Made by a program: the position numbers and the translations under genes. A DNA stretch of 64,000 nucleotides. It comes from Schaalia sp. lx-260 (GTDB lineage: Bacteria; Actinomycetota; Actinomycetes; Actinomycetales; Actinomycetaceae). This document shows, piece after piece, positions 8,236-15,157 of this stretch. Position 1 is the first letter of the stretch. Every line of letters starts with the position of its first letter. Under the pieces are notes generated by a model, which saw only the letters and a list, made by a program, of their open reading frames with translations, ran no database searches and was not told where the DNA came from. The DNA is taken from NCBI RefSeq assembly GCF_021083645.1, contig NZ_JAJNRQ010000003.1, positions 124,001 through 188,000 of the forward strand, given 5' to 3'.

Positions 8236-8419
8236 CTGGCGTATCTTCTCCTGTCACAGTATGCGCATGTGAGGGGCCTACGATCTGATCTATGAGTTCA
8301 CGAGCCTGAGCAATCAACGGTGCGCGGCGCTCAGGCTGGGCCTGTTGGATTGATTCGACGCACACATCAAACAAATTTTTGCGGTGTACAAGAGCATCAA
8401 AAACATTGTCATCACTCAC
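8156..8419 (-). CDS. Probable terminase small subunit
   Basis: 87 residues from a GTG at 8419 preceded by AGGGGC. Mostly helical, with a basic C-terminus (KDRLAKRQSRAANQNRPRKSS). Its position just upstream of, and overlapping, the large subunit, and its size and charge fit the DNA-recognising small terminase subunit of actinophages. No helix-turn-helix is obvious, so the call is mainly positional. Confidence 0.5.
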   Translation of the reverse strand: MSDDNVFDALVHRKNLFDVCVESIQQAQPERRAPLIAQARELIDQIVGPSHAHTVTGEDTPDVISFKDRLAKRQSRAANQNRPRKSS

Positions 8420-8664
8420 GAGGTGCCCCTAAAAACGTGAAAATACAAGAAAAACCCCACAGGGCGAGGAAAACCCCCTTTTTGCGGGGCCTGTAACCTG
8501 CCCGAGAAAGCACAGCAGAAAACGGAAGCCAAAATTGAGGTGAAAAACATGAAAACGGGGGGGTATCGCGCTATACCACCGCGGGGGCGAAAGCCCGTGG
8601 GGGGAGGGGATACTCCCCGTAAGAGCTGCCAAAAAGGGAACCCTGCTCTTTTAATATGCTCATA
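8420..8664. other. GC-rich noncoding gap with hairpins, possible packaging (cos) region
   Basis: No convincing gene on either strand. It contains a GAAA-tetraloop hairpin (GGGC-GAAA-GCCC, 8585-8596), a second short palindrome (GGGGA-TAC-TCCCC, 8606-8618) and, near 8455-8485, G/C-rich blocks followed by T-runs on the minus strand that may stop transcription weakly. It lies between an HNH gene and the terminase genes, where cos sites of HNH-encoding phages are commonly located. No cut site can be identified by eye. Confidence 0.35.
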
Positions 8665-8961
8665 CTACCATGCGAAATCGACATGTGAAACACGATGAGG
8701 TCGAACGCGAGGACGATCACCTGCCCCACGGGACTGGTTGCATCGTCTACACAACACTCTGCCATTGTCGAGTGTGTTCTTGCCACCCCACCTGTGCGGT
8801 AGAACATGGTCAGGCTCAGCACTATTAGGTTGCCTGCCTTGGGAGTAGTCCAGCTCTACATGACAGTGTGGGCAGTGGGTGAGCCCAGCCATACGCGCCC
8901 TATGTAGAACACGTGTTCGCCACCTCTTGTACTGCGCTGTACCTGTCCTACTGGTAGCCAA
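8665..8961 (-). CDS. HNH endonuclease next to terminase
   Basis: 98 residues from a TTG at 8961 with GAGGTG 7 nt upstream. Compact HNH nuclease: zinc knuckle CPHC (with CRRC as second pair), the catalytic EPDHVLPHRWGG with D-H motif, and N at DNGRVLC. Small HNH proteins encoded beside terminases are known packaging components that stimulate the large subunit's cutting at cos sites, which is the likely role here. Confidence 0.8.
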   Translation of the reverse strand: MATSRTGTAQYKRWRTRVLHRARMAGLTHCPHCHVELDYSQGRQPNSAEPDHVLPHRWGGKNTLDNGRVLCRRCNQSRGAGDRPRVRPHRVSHVDFAW

Positions 8962-9139
8962 TTGGATTCACCTCGCTACCGAGCCAACGCTGCTGGCCTG
9001 TAGGACACGTCCTCAAGAATCGAACCACGATGCAGGCAAGATCTGGACTAGAAGCACGAACGGTCATCCTAGGACCCATGCCCAACGATGACCACTAATA
9101 TCATAGTACACCGTTGCACCCCTACATTTCAACGAATCT

Positions 9140-9901
9140 TCACCCACTCGTATCCACTAATGCAGCAATATCACCCGGACGATACAAGCGCGGCCCTACA
9201 CCCTCCACAGCATGCAGCTTTCCCCGATGACACCACGATCTCACCGTTGCATCTGGGATCACCCGACCTGTGAGGATTTGCGCAACCTCAACCGCACGAG
9301 CCCTAGGGAACGGCCTCGTAGCGATTGCGTCCAGCATTGCCTGCCTCGATTCTTCCACGTCACTGCGGGCTCCACAGGACCTACACACTGCTGCATCCAC
9401 ATACCGCTCGACAAGCAGATCAGTGCCACACTCAGCGCATCTTCCCGCGAACACCAACGCCTGTGAACACGGCGAGGCAAGGCGCTCAAGACGATGAACC
9501 GCATACACCACCTCGTCAACAAACGCTGGTGCCTGAACCCACCGCTTCGCCACGTCCGCATACTGACGGAACGTCTCACGAACCGCACACCAGTTGCCAC
9601 GCTTAACGAAGTACTTCGGTCCCATCACCCATGACGCAAGCTCGCAGGCCCAGACATTCACAGCATCTTGCATGTCCCACACCTCAAGAGCAAGCGCAAG
9701 GTTCAACGGCTCCTTCGACGAAGCACCCCCACCACCCGGTGGGTCCCCATGAGACAAGCCAGCAAGCGCATAATCCAAATCCCCCATCAGCTGAGGAAGA
9801 TCAGAAACAACCACACGCAACCGGTTCACCGCTGATTGAGAGACAAACTCCCCAGAGCGTAAAGGCTCCCCAGTGATCGGACACATCCCATCAGCTGCCA
9901 T
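9140..9901 (-). CDS. Phage DNA-binding protein: zinc ribbon plus MerR-like helix-turn-helix
   Basis: 253 residues from ATG 9901, where the frame overlaps the end of the upstream gene by 11 nt and has GGGGGA nearby; the open frame further up overlaps that gene's coding sequence and is not used. The N-terminal half is helical, with no known motif. A zinc ribbon (CAECGTDLL...CRSCGA) precedes a C-terminal helix-turn-helix (AVEVAQILTGRVIPDATVRSWCHRGKL) of the excisionase/MerR type. Similar proteins are common in actinophage early regions; the regulatory target is unknown. Confidence 0.65.
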   Translation of the reverse strand: MAADGMCPITGEPLRSGEFVSQSAVNRLRVVVSDLPQLMGDLDYALAGLSHGDPPGGGGASSKEPLNLALALEVWDMQDAVNVWACELASWVMGPKYFVKRGNWCAVRETFRQYADVAKRWVQAPAFVDEVVYAVHRLERLASPCSQALVFAGRCAECGTDLLVERYVDAAVCRSCGARSDVEESRQAMLDAIATRPFPRARAVEVAQILTGRVIPDATVRSWCHRGKLHAVEGVGPRLYRPGDIAALVDTSG

Positions 9902-11198
9902 AATCCCCCAAGCCTTCACTGCAACAACTCCTACACGGCAAGACATTCCCATGCCAAGAACACCTCTTGCGCGGCTTTTTCTTGCGCTTCCTGTTCCGCC
10001 TAGACGCAGCTGGAAACTCAGGCCCCGCCCGACCAAAGCCCGGCCCACCCCCAGACACAGGGCTAGCCCGACCCGGATCCGGCCCAGAACCCGGCCTTTC
10101 CCTACCCGACCCGACTCGACCCTTCCCTACCCGACCCGTGTATTTCGATATCCGGAGGGCAGCACTGGGCGAGTCGGGAGCCAATCGGCCCCCAGTCGTA
10201 GGACTATGGTCCCTGCTACTACTAGGACGCACACCGCCAGGAACAACATCCGATAAAGGTTCCTGCAAGCAATGATCAGTCGCCCGCGGATCAACTTCAC
10301 CAGGAGTTCCACTCACACTGGAATCAACCCCACCAACACCCTGACTCAACTCTCCCGCGAGCACACCCACCGAGGGAGTGTCTGAGGAAGGAATCTGGAT
10401 ATTTTGTGCAGGGGACTCGCTAGGAGCAGTGGAATCAACCCCACCAACACCCTGACTCAACTCTCCCGCGAGCACACCCACCGAGGGAGTGTCTGAGGAA
10501 GGAATCTGGATATTTTGTGCAGGGGACTCGCTAGGAGCAGTGGAAGGACGCAAAAGCCCACGTTCTTCCAAGTATTTTCTAGACCATTTCCCATATCTAG
10601 GACTAGCAGGAGCAGCAAGGAGCTCATGATAAGTACCCCAAGAACCCGTAGGATCATCTTGACGCTGACTATTACAACCCATACAGGCAACAACCATAGT
10701 ATCAACACTTCCGGCGCTACCAGGCTCAAGATGGTCAAGCGTACCCTTACGATTAGAAGGCTTACCCGGCCAATACACCTCTTTGCCACACCACCTGCAA
10801 TTATCACCATCACGAAGCATAACAGGACCCCGAAGATTAGGATCCGCATTATCATTACGACGCTGACGACCCCACTCAACATCCTCCTTAGAACGAATAT
10901 TGATGTAATCCTCGTCCTGAACAATCCTAATCTTCTTCTTTTCCCCATCTCCTTCCCACTCAAACAAACCAACAGCCAAACACTGCTCAAGCAAAATCTT
11001 CGCCCGAGAACCCCCATACATGAAAATAACGCCAAGATCGACAATATAATCAGTCAGATGCTTCGCCGAATAAGCAGCACACCTACACACGAAACCATGA
11101 ATCTCATTAATCGTTCGCTCATCAAAACCCTCAACAGTCGCCAGATCCATCAAACGCGGATTCGTATCCGACTCATCACCGACCTTAAGCCAAGACAA
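9891..11198 (-). CDS. HNH endonuclease with N-terminal replication-type domain and low-complexity tail
   Basis: 435 residues from a TTG at 11198 (protein begins MSWLKVGDES), chosen because AAAGGGGGG lies 7 nt upstream. Residues 1-125 resemble the winged domain of phage replication initiators. Then comes an HNH nuclease (CRWCGKEVYW, LDHLEPGSAG, CMGCNSQRQD). The C-terminal half is a disordered region with two exact 37-residue repeats, a Pro/Gly/Arg-rich stretch and a basic RKRKKKPRKR tail ending in a Cys pair (SWHGNVLPCRSCC). Located after SSB in the middle-gene block; probably DNA replication or recombination. Confidence 0.65.
   Translation of the reverse strand: MSWLKVGDESDTNPRLMDLATVEGFDERTINEIHGFVCRCAAYSAKHLTDYIVDLGVIFMYGGSRAKILLEQCLAVGLFEWEGDGEKKKIRIVQDEDYINIRSKEDVEWGRQRRNDNADPNLRGPVMLRDGDNCRWCGKEVYWPGKPSNRKGTLDHLEPGSAGSVDTMVVACMGCNSQRQDDPTGSWGTYHELLAAPASPRYGKWSRKYLEERGLLRPSTAPSESPAQNIQIPSSDTPSVGVLAGELSQGVGGVDSTAPSESPAQNIQIPSSDTPSVGVLAGELSQGVGGVDSSVSGTPGEVDPRATDHCLQEPLSDVVPGGVRPSSSRDHSPTTGGRLAPDSPSAALRISKYTGRVGKGRVGSGRERPGSGPDPGRASPVSGGGPGFGRAGPEFPAASRRNRKRKKKPRKRCSWHGNVLPCRSCCSEGLGDYGS
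10319..10540. repeat. Tandem 111-bp exact duplication inside the HNH gene
   Basis: Two adjacent copies (10319-10429 and 10430-10540) begin TGGAATCAACCCC and are identical as far as can be read. 111 is divisible by three, so the frame is kept and 37 residues are duplicated. Recent slippage or unequal crossing-over is likely. Confidence 0.9.
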
Positions 11199-11254
11199 CA
11201 GAAAACCCCCCTTTCCTATACCTATATATGTGCATGCACGTGCGAGGGAAAGAA

Positions 11255-11365
11255 TCAATCACTACAACGACACTCACCCGTCACAGGATTAATAACCCCA
11301 CCACAAGAATCACACACACGCACCTGCACAAAAACACTATCCGCACTACTTACAATTTCTTGCAC
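11255..11365 (-). CDS. 36-residue zinc-ribbon protein
   Basis: A short frame from GTG 11365 (GTG 11374 also possible) behind a GGGGGAGGGG site. Cysteines at 18, 21, 32 and 34 form a CxxC...CxC knuckle in CDSCGGVINPVTGECRCSD, the pattern of small zinc-ribbon proteins frequent in actinophage early regions. It sits between the neighbouring zinc-ribbon gene and the HNH gene in the same operon. Function unknown. Confidence 0.6.
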   Translation of the reverse strand: MQEIVSSADSVFVQVRVCDSCGGVINPVTGECRCSD

Positions 11366-11383
11366 ACCAAACACCCCCTCCCC

Positions 11384-11602
11384 CTACTTCCCTTGCCCCT
11401 CATAATCCTCCGGATACAACCACCACGGACGAAACCCAACCCCACACACACGCCTGTAATACGCCCGCTCAGTACACATACGCCGCTCATTTTCAACCCT
11501 CCTAAAACACGGACCACAACGCGCACGACCAGCAACCAAAACCTGCCCACACTCAGGACAAAACCTCTCCACACCACGACGCAAACCCACACCCCACACC
11601 AC
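11384..11602 (-). CDS. Small zinc-ribbon phage protein
   Basis: About 72 residues. The open frame continues upstream into ssb (to 11695), but ssb ends at 11619 and AAGAGGGG lies just after it, favouring a GTG near 11602 (11611 is an alternative). It carries CPECGQVLVAGRARCGPC, a CxxC...CxxC zinc ribbon, followed by an Arg-rich helix with further Cys. Typical small nucleic-acid-binding protein of actinophages; exact role unknown. Confidence 0.5.
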   Translation of the reverse strand: MVWGVGLRRGVERFCPECGQVLVAGRARCGPCFRRVENERRMCTERAYYRRVCGVGFRPWWLYPEDYEGQGK

Positions 11603-11618
11603 AAACAACACCCCCCTC

Positions 11619-12074
11619 TTAGAAAGGCGACAAAGAAGACGCGCTCGCAGCTGGCGGCCAGACAAGCCCTTCAGAAACAGGTGTGGTAGACGCATTTTCT
11701 GAGGGCGCTTGGCCGGTGCGTTCTACTTTTGCGCGGGCCTTTCGTAAGGACGGGCCAATATCATCAACTTGCAGCTCTACTACCGTGCGTTTGTCGCCCT
11801 CACGTGTCTCGTATGAGCGTTGAGTAAGCCTGCCTGTCACAATGACACGCATACCTTTACGGAGCGTCTCTGCGACATTATCAGCTAGGTCACGCCAGCA
11901 CGTGCAGCGCATAAAAAGCGTGTTTGATTCATGCCACGTGCTCGTGTCCCTATCAAAAAGCCTCGATGAGGAAGCCACATCAAACGATGCGACAGCGACC
12001 CCTGTTTGCGTGAAACGCAGCTCAGGATCACCCGTCAAGTTTCCTTTTAGTGTTATGAGTGTTTCACCAGCCAT
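11619..12074 (-). CDS. ssb: Single-stranded DNA-binding protein
   Basis: 151 residues. Residues 1-110 are the OB fold ([86 protein letters not shown]). The tail is short and ends SSLSPF: the terminal Pro-Phe that docks partner proteins is kept, but the usual acidic DDDIPF is not. Phage SSB for replication and recombination, in the middle-gene operon with RusA. Confidence 0.9.
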   Translation of the reverse strand: MAGETLITLKGNLTGDPELRFTQTGVAVASFDVASSSRLFDRDTSTWHESNTLFMRCTCWRDLADNVAETLRKGMRVIVTGRLTQRSYETREGDKRTVVELQVDDIGPSLRKARAKVERTGQAPSENASTTPVSEGLVWPPAASASSLSPF

Positions 12075-12086
12075 ACGCGCACCCTC

Positions 12087-12524
12087 CTATTCGCTCTTTT
12101 TCCATCGACATTTTTTACACATGCCCCCAGCAGCTATAGCGACCGTGCCAGGCATAGCACCAGCACGCACACCCTGAGGGCGCAACAACCTCCCGCAATC
12201 CCCTTCACAGGGCCTAGCCCCAGCAGCTATCAGGTCAAAAACCTCATCAAGACTCTTACCTGACTTACACACCCACACGGCTATAGCGCGACGCTCACGA
12301 CTTCGAGTCCCCCCAAAAATTTCCTCCCACCGATCATTTACAGCCCTAGGATGCGCAACATCACGACACAGCTGCTCATAGAGGCATTCACGTATCACTG
12401 GGCAAAACTCGCATATACGCAAAGCATGAGCAGCTTCCTCAGAATCAGAACGCACAGGGAAAAAGAAATTCTTTTCCACATCATCCAAATACCGACACGA
12501 AGCCTGCGTCACCCACCCACGCAT
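12087..12524 (-). CDS. Phage WhiB-like regulator with extra C-terminal zinc ribbon
   Basis: 145 residues. Cysteines 10, 38, 41 and 47 form the WhiB iron-sulfur pattern (C-x27-C-x2-C-x5-C; RICEFCPVIREC), followed by the signature turn (EIFGGTRSRERRA). Beyond the family's normal end there is an additional Cys4 unit (CEGDC at 106-110 and CKKC at 136-139), predicted to bind zinc. WhiB proteins bind the primary sigma factor; phage versions such as that of phage TM4 repress host genes. Fourth in the leftward middle operon. Confidence 0.8.
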   Translation of the reverse strand: MRGWVTQASCRYLDDVEKNFFFPVRSDSEEAAHALRICEFCPVIRECLYEQLCRDVAHPRAVNDRWEEIFGGTRSRERRAIAVWVCKSGKSLDEVFDLIAAGARPCEGDCGRLLRPQGVRAGAMPGTVAIAAGGMCKKCRWKKSE

Positions 12525-12527
12525 ACC

Positions 12528-12995
12528 TCAACACACATCCTCAGATACGGCAGGTAAACGAAAAACACTAATACTCACACCCTCCATAGACACCCCCGCA
12601 TAATGCTTACTCCCTATCCAACGCACAATCCGCGAGTCGTCCTTAATGACATTGCCTGTGACTGTGAGAGCATCCCCAATAGCACGCATCAGCTTGTCAA
12701 GATCAGGCTTAGTCGCAGGACGATCAAAACGCGCTCGGGTGGGTCGTGGAAGATGAAAAGACACATCGATGCTGACTGGTTCATCTAGTGGTAGCTCCCA
12801 GCCTTTTGATTGAGCAGCCCGCGTCACCTCGAACGCGACTTTTGTGCGCCACGCTTTCAACTCTGCCCCCTTATGATGGACCATCACAGGGCGGGAAGAA
12901 CCCGTAAACACTTTCATTGACCCTTGAGGTACTGGCACGCCAGCAACCCACACCCGCCCTAAAGCGGTGCACATAGGTCCAAACTCTGCTGTCAT
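12528..12995 (-). CDS. RusA-like Holliday junction resolvase
   Basis: 155 residues. RusA family features: N-terminal VWVAGVPVPQGSMKVF, the DNA-binding strand IDVSFHLPRP, and the catalytic aspartates in KPDLDKLMRAIGDALT and KDDSRIVRWIGSKHYA. It cleaves four-way junctions and trims branched phage DNA before packaging. It overlaps the upstream membrane-protein gene by one base and is followed by the WhiB-like gene. Confidence 0.85.
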   Translation of the reverse strand: MTAEFGPMCTALGRVWVAGVPVPQGSMKVFTGSSRPVMVHHKGAELKAWRTKVAFEVTRAAQSKGWELPLDEPVSIDVSFHLPRPTRARFDRPATKPDLDKLMRAIGDALTVTGNVIKDDSRIVRWIGSKHYAGVSMEGVSISVFRLPAVSEDVC

Positions 12996-13186
12996 CAGCG
13001 CTCACCCCACACCAGAAAACACACCGCGAGGGCGGACAATACTTGCATGACGATAAAACCGGCTATGAGTAGCCACGAGGAAACCCATACGCCCAGCGGT
13101 ACCCCGAACGCTAAAAGCCACGTCATAACATGCGCGCAGGCCAACACCACCACAAGCGATTTTTCGTTCTCACTCACACGTATCAC
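12995..13186 (-). CDS. Small phage membrane protein
   Basis: 63 residues with two hydrophobic segments (VVVLACAHVMTWLLAFGVPLGVWV and WLLIAGFIVMQVLSALAVCFLVW) and short charged ends. Stop overlaps the rusA start. No family recognised; small two-helix membrane proteins are frequent in actinophage early regions. Confidence 0.5.
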   Translation of the reverse strand: MIRVSENEKSLVVVLACAHVMTWLLAFGVPLGVWVSSWLLIAGFIVMQVLSALAVCFLVWGER

Positions 13187-13394
13187 CCTCAGCTAGACGC
13201 GCAGCCGCATCATGAGCAGCATCCGCATATGTCAATGCCGCAAAAATCTGCAGCGCAAGTTTTTCGCACACCGGCTCCACACGACGAAACACATCATCGA
13301 GTTCATCAGCTAAAACTCCCAGATCGTCACGAACCCTCATCCACATATCAGAAGAAAAAGCGTCTTTTCCCATCAGCACAGTCCAATCACTCAC
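13170..13394 (-). CDS. Small phage protein, unknown
   Basis: 74 residues from a GTG at 13394 that overlaps the upstream stop (coupled); in-frame ATGs at 13373 and 13415 have no better ribosome site. Acidic and helical (DDLGVLADELDDVFRRVEPVCEKLALQ, YADAAHDAAARLAEGD). Co-directional with, and overlapping, its neighbours. No known motif. Confidence 0.45.
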   Translation of the reverse strand: MSDWTVLMGKDAFSSDMWMRVRDDLGVLADELDDVFRRVEPVCEKLALQIFAALTYADAAHDAAARLAEGDTCE

Positions 13395-13614
13395 AAGCCT
13401 GCGTGCAGGCCTCATTGCAGACGGGCTTAATCGTGGCCCGCTCAGGGTGAGCCACTAGCCCCACTAAAAACGGCTGCAAAGCCTCTAAAACAGCCTCCAT
13501 ATAAAGCCAGTGCGTATCCAAGCCCACAACAGGTTCAACCGCGCGCACAGCCTCAAAACACGCTTTACGTACCGACAAAGGCACCCACACAACCGACTCG
13601 CATTTTTCACACAT
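13387..13614 (-). CDS. Small Cys-containing phage protein, unknown
   Basis: 75 residues from ATG 13614 (MCEKCESVVWVPLSVRKACF); an upstream in-frame start at 13674 would overlap the preceding gene. CEKC near the start and CNEACTQAC at the end could bind one zinc ion. Part of the leftward early operon. Function unknown. Confidence 0.45.
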   Translation of the reverse strand: MCEKCESVVWVPLSVRKACFEAVRAVEPVVGLDTHWLYMEAVLEALQPFLVGLVAHPERATIKPVCNEACTQACE

Positions 13615-13625
13615 AAAATCAGCCC

Positions 13626-13802
13626 CTATCGCCGTCCAGCTACGCGGCCCGCGCGCTTGAAGATGTACCAACAAGAGGCAAAGAACAACGCAAACGAAAC
13701 AAGCGCCACCCAGCCGTTGTCATACCCGTAATTACCCCAGCCAAAGACCAAAAGACCGCTGAGACAGAAAACCGTTAACGCCACATAATCACGCTTCAAC
13801 AT
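13626..13802 (-). CDS. Small two-helix membrane protein
   Basis: 58 residues from ATG 13802, with AAAGGAGGG upstream; the open frame beyond is unsupported. Two hydrophobic segments (VALTVFCLSGLLVFGW and WVALVSFALFFASCWYIF) around an Asn/Gly/Tyr loop, with an Arg-rich C-terminus, predict an inner-membrane hairpin. No family recognised. Confidence 0.55.
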   Translation of the reverse strand: MLKRDYVALTVFCLSGLLVFGWGNYGYDNGWVALVSFALFFASCWYIFKRAGRVAGRR

Positions 13803-13919
13803 TTCTCGCGTCCCTCCTTTTCTAGTCCTTGGTGCGTTGGGTTCCTCCCCAGTAGGCTTGAATCGGAAGCACACGACAGGCTCACAGGAGAACGCCCATC
13901 ACCTACTAGGGAGGAAGAA

Positions 13920-14438
13920 TTGCACTCACTGTTTGATTGGTTTATGTCACTAGACACAGGCGTGAAAATTTCTGCACTTGCACTGCTGACTACATTCCTG
14001 TTTGGTTTTTTCAATGCAGCTCTCGCTCTTTTCAGGTACATCACCGTCGAAAGACCGATGATAAAAACCCACACGCACTCAGAAACAACGAGCAGCCATA
14101 GTCCAAGGCGTGATGACAATGCAAACACAAATGCGCCTAAGACAGATGAAGCTGAGAGCCAAGCGAGGAACCCTACGCGAGTAATTTTCATCTGGACCAA
14201 TAAAAATGCTTTCATGCTGCGAAATACTGGTAATACGAGCGTCACAATCTTTGCAGTCACAAACCGCGAGGATTTTGTTTTACTTGATCTTGAAACACCC
14301 TGCACACTCGATCCAGACCGATCAGTAAACGGAGTCGCCATCGGCGCTTTCGGGGCACCCGTGCCAGGCGAGATAGTGTTAGAAACGTCTTCAACCGAAA
14401 CACCCATCATTGTTCCGATTCCTCCTCGACCGATCTAG
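13920..14438 (+). CDS. Rightward single-pass membrane protein, possible prophage moron
   Basis: 172 residues from a TTG at 13920 with GGGAGG 7 nt upstream. It is the only rightward gene among the leftward early genes. One N-terminal membrane segment (VKISALALLTTFLFGFFNAALALFRYI), a polar linker (about 45-85) and a beta-rich domain (RVIFIWTNKNAFMLRNTG...ITIFAVTNREDFVLLDLET). Its last 32 nt overlap the convergent gene at 14407. A separately transcribed, isolated gene suggests lysogenic expression, for example superinfection exclusion; this is inference. Confidence 0.6.
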   Translation: MHSLFDWFMSLDTGVKISALALLTTFLFGFFNAALALFRYITVERPMIKTHTHSETTSSHSPRRDDNANTNAPKTDEAESQARNPTRVIFIWTNKNAFMLRNTGNTSVTIFAVTNREDFVLLDLETPCTLDPDRSVNGVAIGAFGAPVPGEIVLETSSTETPIIVPIPPRPI

Positions 14439-14775
14439 ACCTGTCGGCCATATGCTCCGCTAAAACACCACGCAAAACCTGCTTGGCCCAGCAATCGAGG
14501 CGGCCTTCACGCACCGCCTTGAGCGCGGCGACAACCTCTTTCTCGCTGATGTCGTAACGAGCAAGACGGGTCGCCACCAAACCAAGAAGCTGAGCCTCCC
14601 CACGGGAACCCGGATCGAATGGACTCACACGACCAGCCCTGACCCCATCTCCGCCGTTGCGGCGCAAGTGGAAGATCACATCCACCGCTTCGGAGGAATA
14701 ACACTTGACGCTGACGGAAACCTTGTCGAACCCCTCGAATAAGGGGGAAACCTCAGACACTTCAACCCACGGCAT
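14407..14775 (-). CDS. Phage early protein, unknown
   Basis: 122 residues from ATG 14775 with GAGGGGGG upstream (the open frame further up lies in the structured-RNA region and is rejected). N-terminal beta segments (WVEVSEVSPLFEGFDKVSVSVKCY), then helices (EAQLLGLVATRLARYDISEKEVVAALKAVREGRLDCWAKQVLRGVLAEHM). No family recognised. It is the first protein gene after the tandem structured RNAs, so it would be the first target of any attenuation. Confidence 0.55.
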   Translation of the reverse strand: MPWVEVSEVSPLFEGFDKVSVSVKCYSSEAVDVIFHLRRNGGDGVRAGRVSPFDPGSRGEAQLLGLVATRLARYDISEKEVVAALKAVREGRLDCWAKQVLRGVLAEHMADRSRSVEEESEQ

Positions 14776-14784
14776 CACGCCACC

Positions 14785-15142
14785 CCCCTCAGCAAGGACA
14801 ACGCAGACACAGCAGAAAAGGGTGTAGTCCACCCAAGGACTGAAATCATGGACCAACCGGCCTTTCTACATAAACGCTTTTCTAGAGCGGTACTGAAAAA
14901 ATAGGATTCTCGCCGCGCTTTGCAACTGCGCGGCAGGAATCGGGAGCTAGAAAAACCGTGTAGAATCGGCCAGCAGGTATTCCCCTTACGGGTCTTGTAT
15001 TCCCTGCGTACTCCCGACACTAAGGCCGTGAATATAGTAAAACCAGCTTTTGAACGGGAGCTGGATACCGTTCTACACAAGGTGTTTCTAGCACCTGCAC
15101 CAGACAGTACACGAGTCCCGCCAAACATGTCAAGCGTTTTCG
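14785..15142 (-). ncRNA. Structured RNA, copy A (about 358 nt)
   Basis: Leftward copy. Paired elements on the RNA: hairpin AGGTG-(CTAGAAA)-CACCT; hairpin CCAGCT/AGCTGG with loop CCCGTTCAAA; TCGGGAG with CTCCCGA; GCAGG/CCTGC around CCC-GTAA-GGG; GCCGCGC/GCGCGGC. The segment TTCTACAC...TTTCTAG (plus 14947-14965) can pair with upstream GTGTAGAA and the CTAGAAA loop (15071-15091), or with downstream CTAGAAA and TGTAGAA (14864-14885). Ends (80 nt and 42 nt) are nearly identical to copy B, while the interior differs by compensating changes. Precedes the gene starting at 14775; no known RNA family recognised. Confidence 0.75.
14816..14834 (-). terminator. Terminator-like hairpin at 3' end of RNA copy A
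   Basis: On the RNA, GGGTG-GACTA-CACCC is followed by TTTTC. An overlapping alternative stem (AGTCC-TTGGGT-GGACT) would prevent it, so it could serve as a switchable attenuator. The stem is only 5 bp; strength is uncertain. Confidence 0.45.
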
Positions 15143-15157
15143 CACTCATCTCTCACA

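Noticed and set aside
8985-9075. tRNA-like stretch with GTTCGATTC on the minus strand
   Set aside because: The T stem and acceptor do not pair, and no D or anticodon arm can be drawn.
13796-14410. 204-codon leftward open frame opposite the 13920 gene
   Set aside because: The rightward frame has a strong ribosome site, a clear membrane helix and protein-like composition; the leftward frame is Ser-rich shadow sequence.
14775-15149. 124-codon leftward open frame
   Set aside because: It lies within RNA copy A; the two copies differ by stem-preserving changes and indels, not by codon-like substitutions, and the frame has no recognisable protein features.
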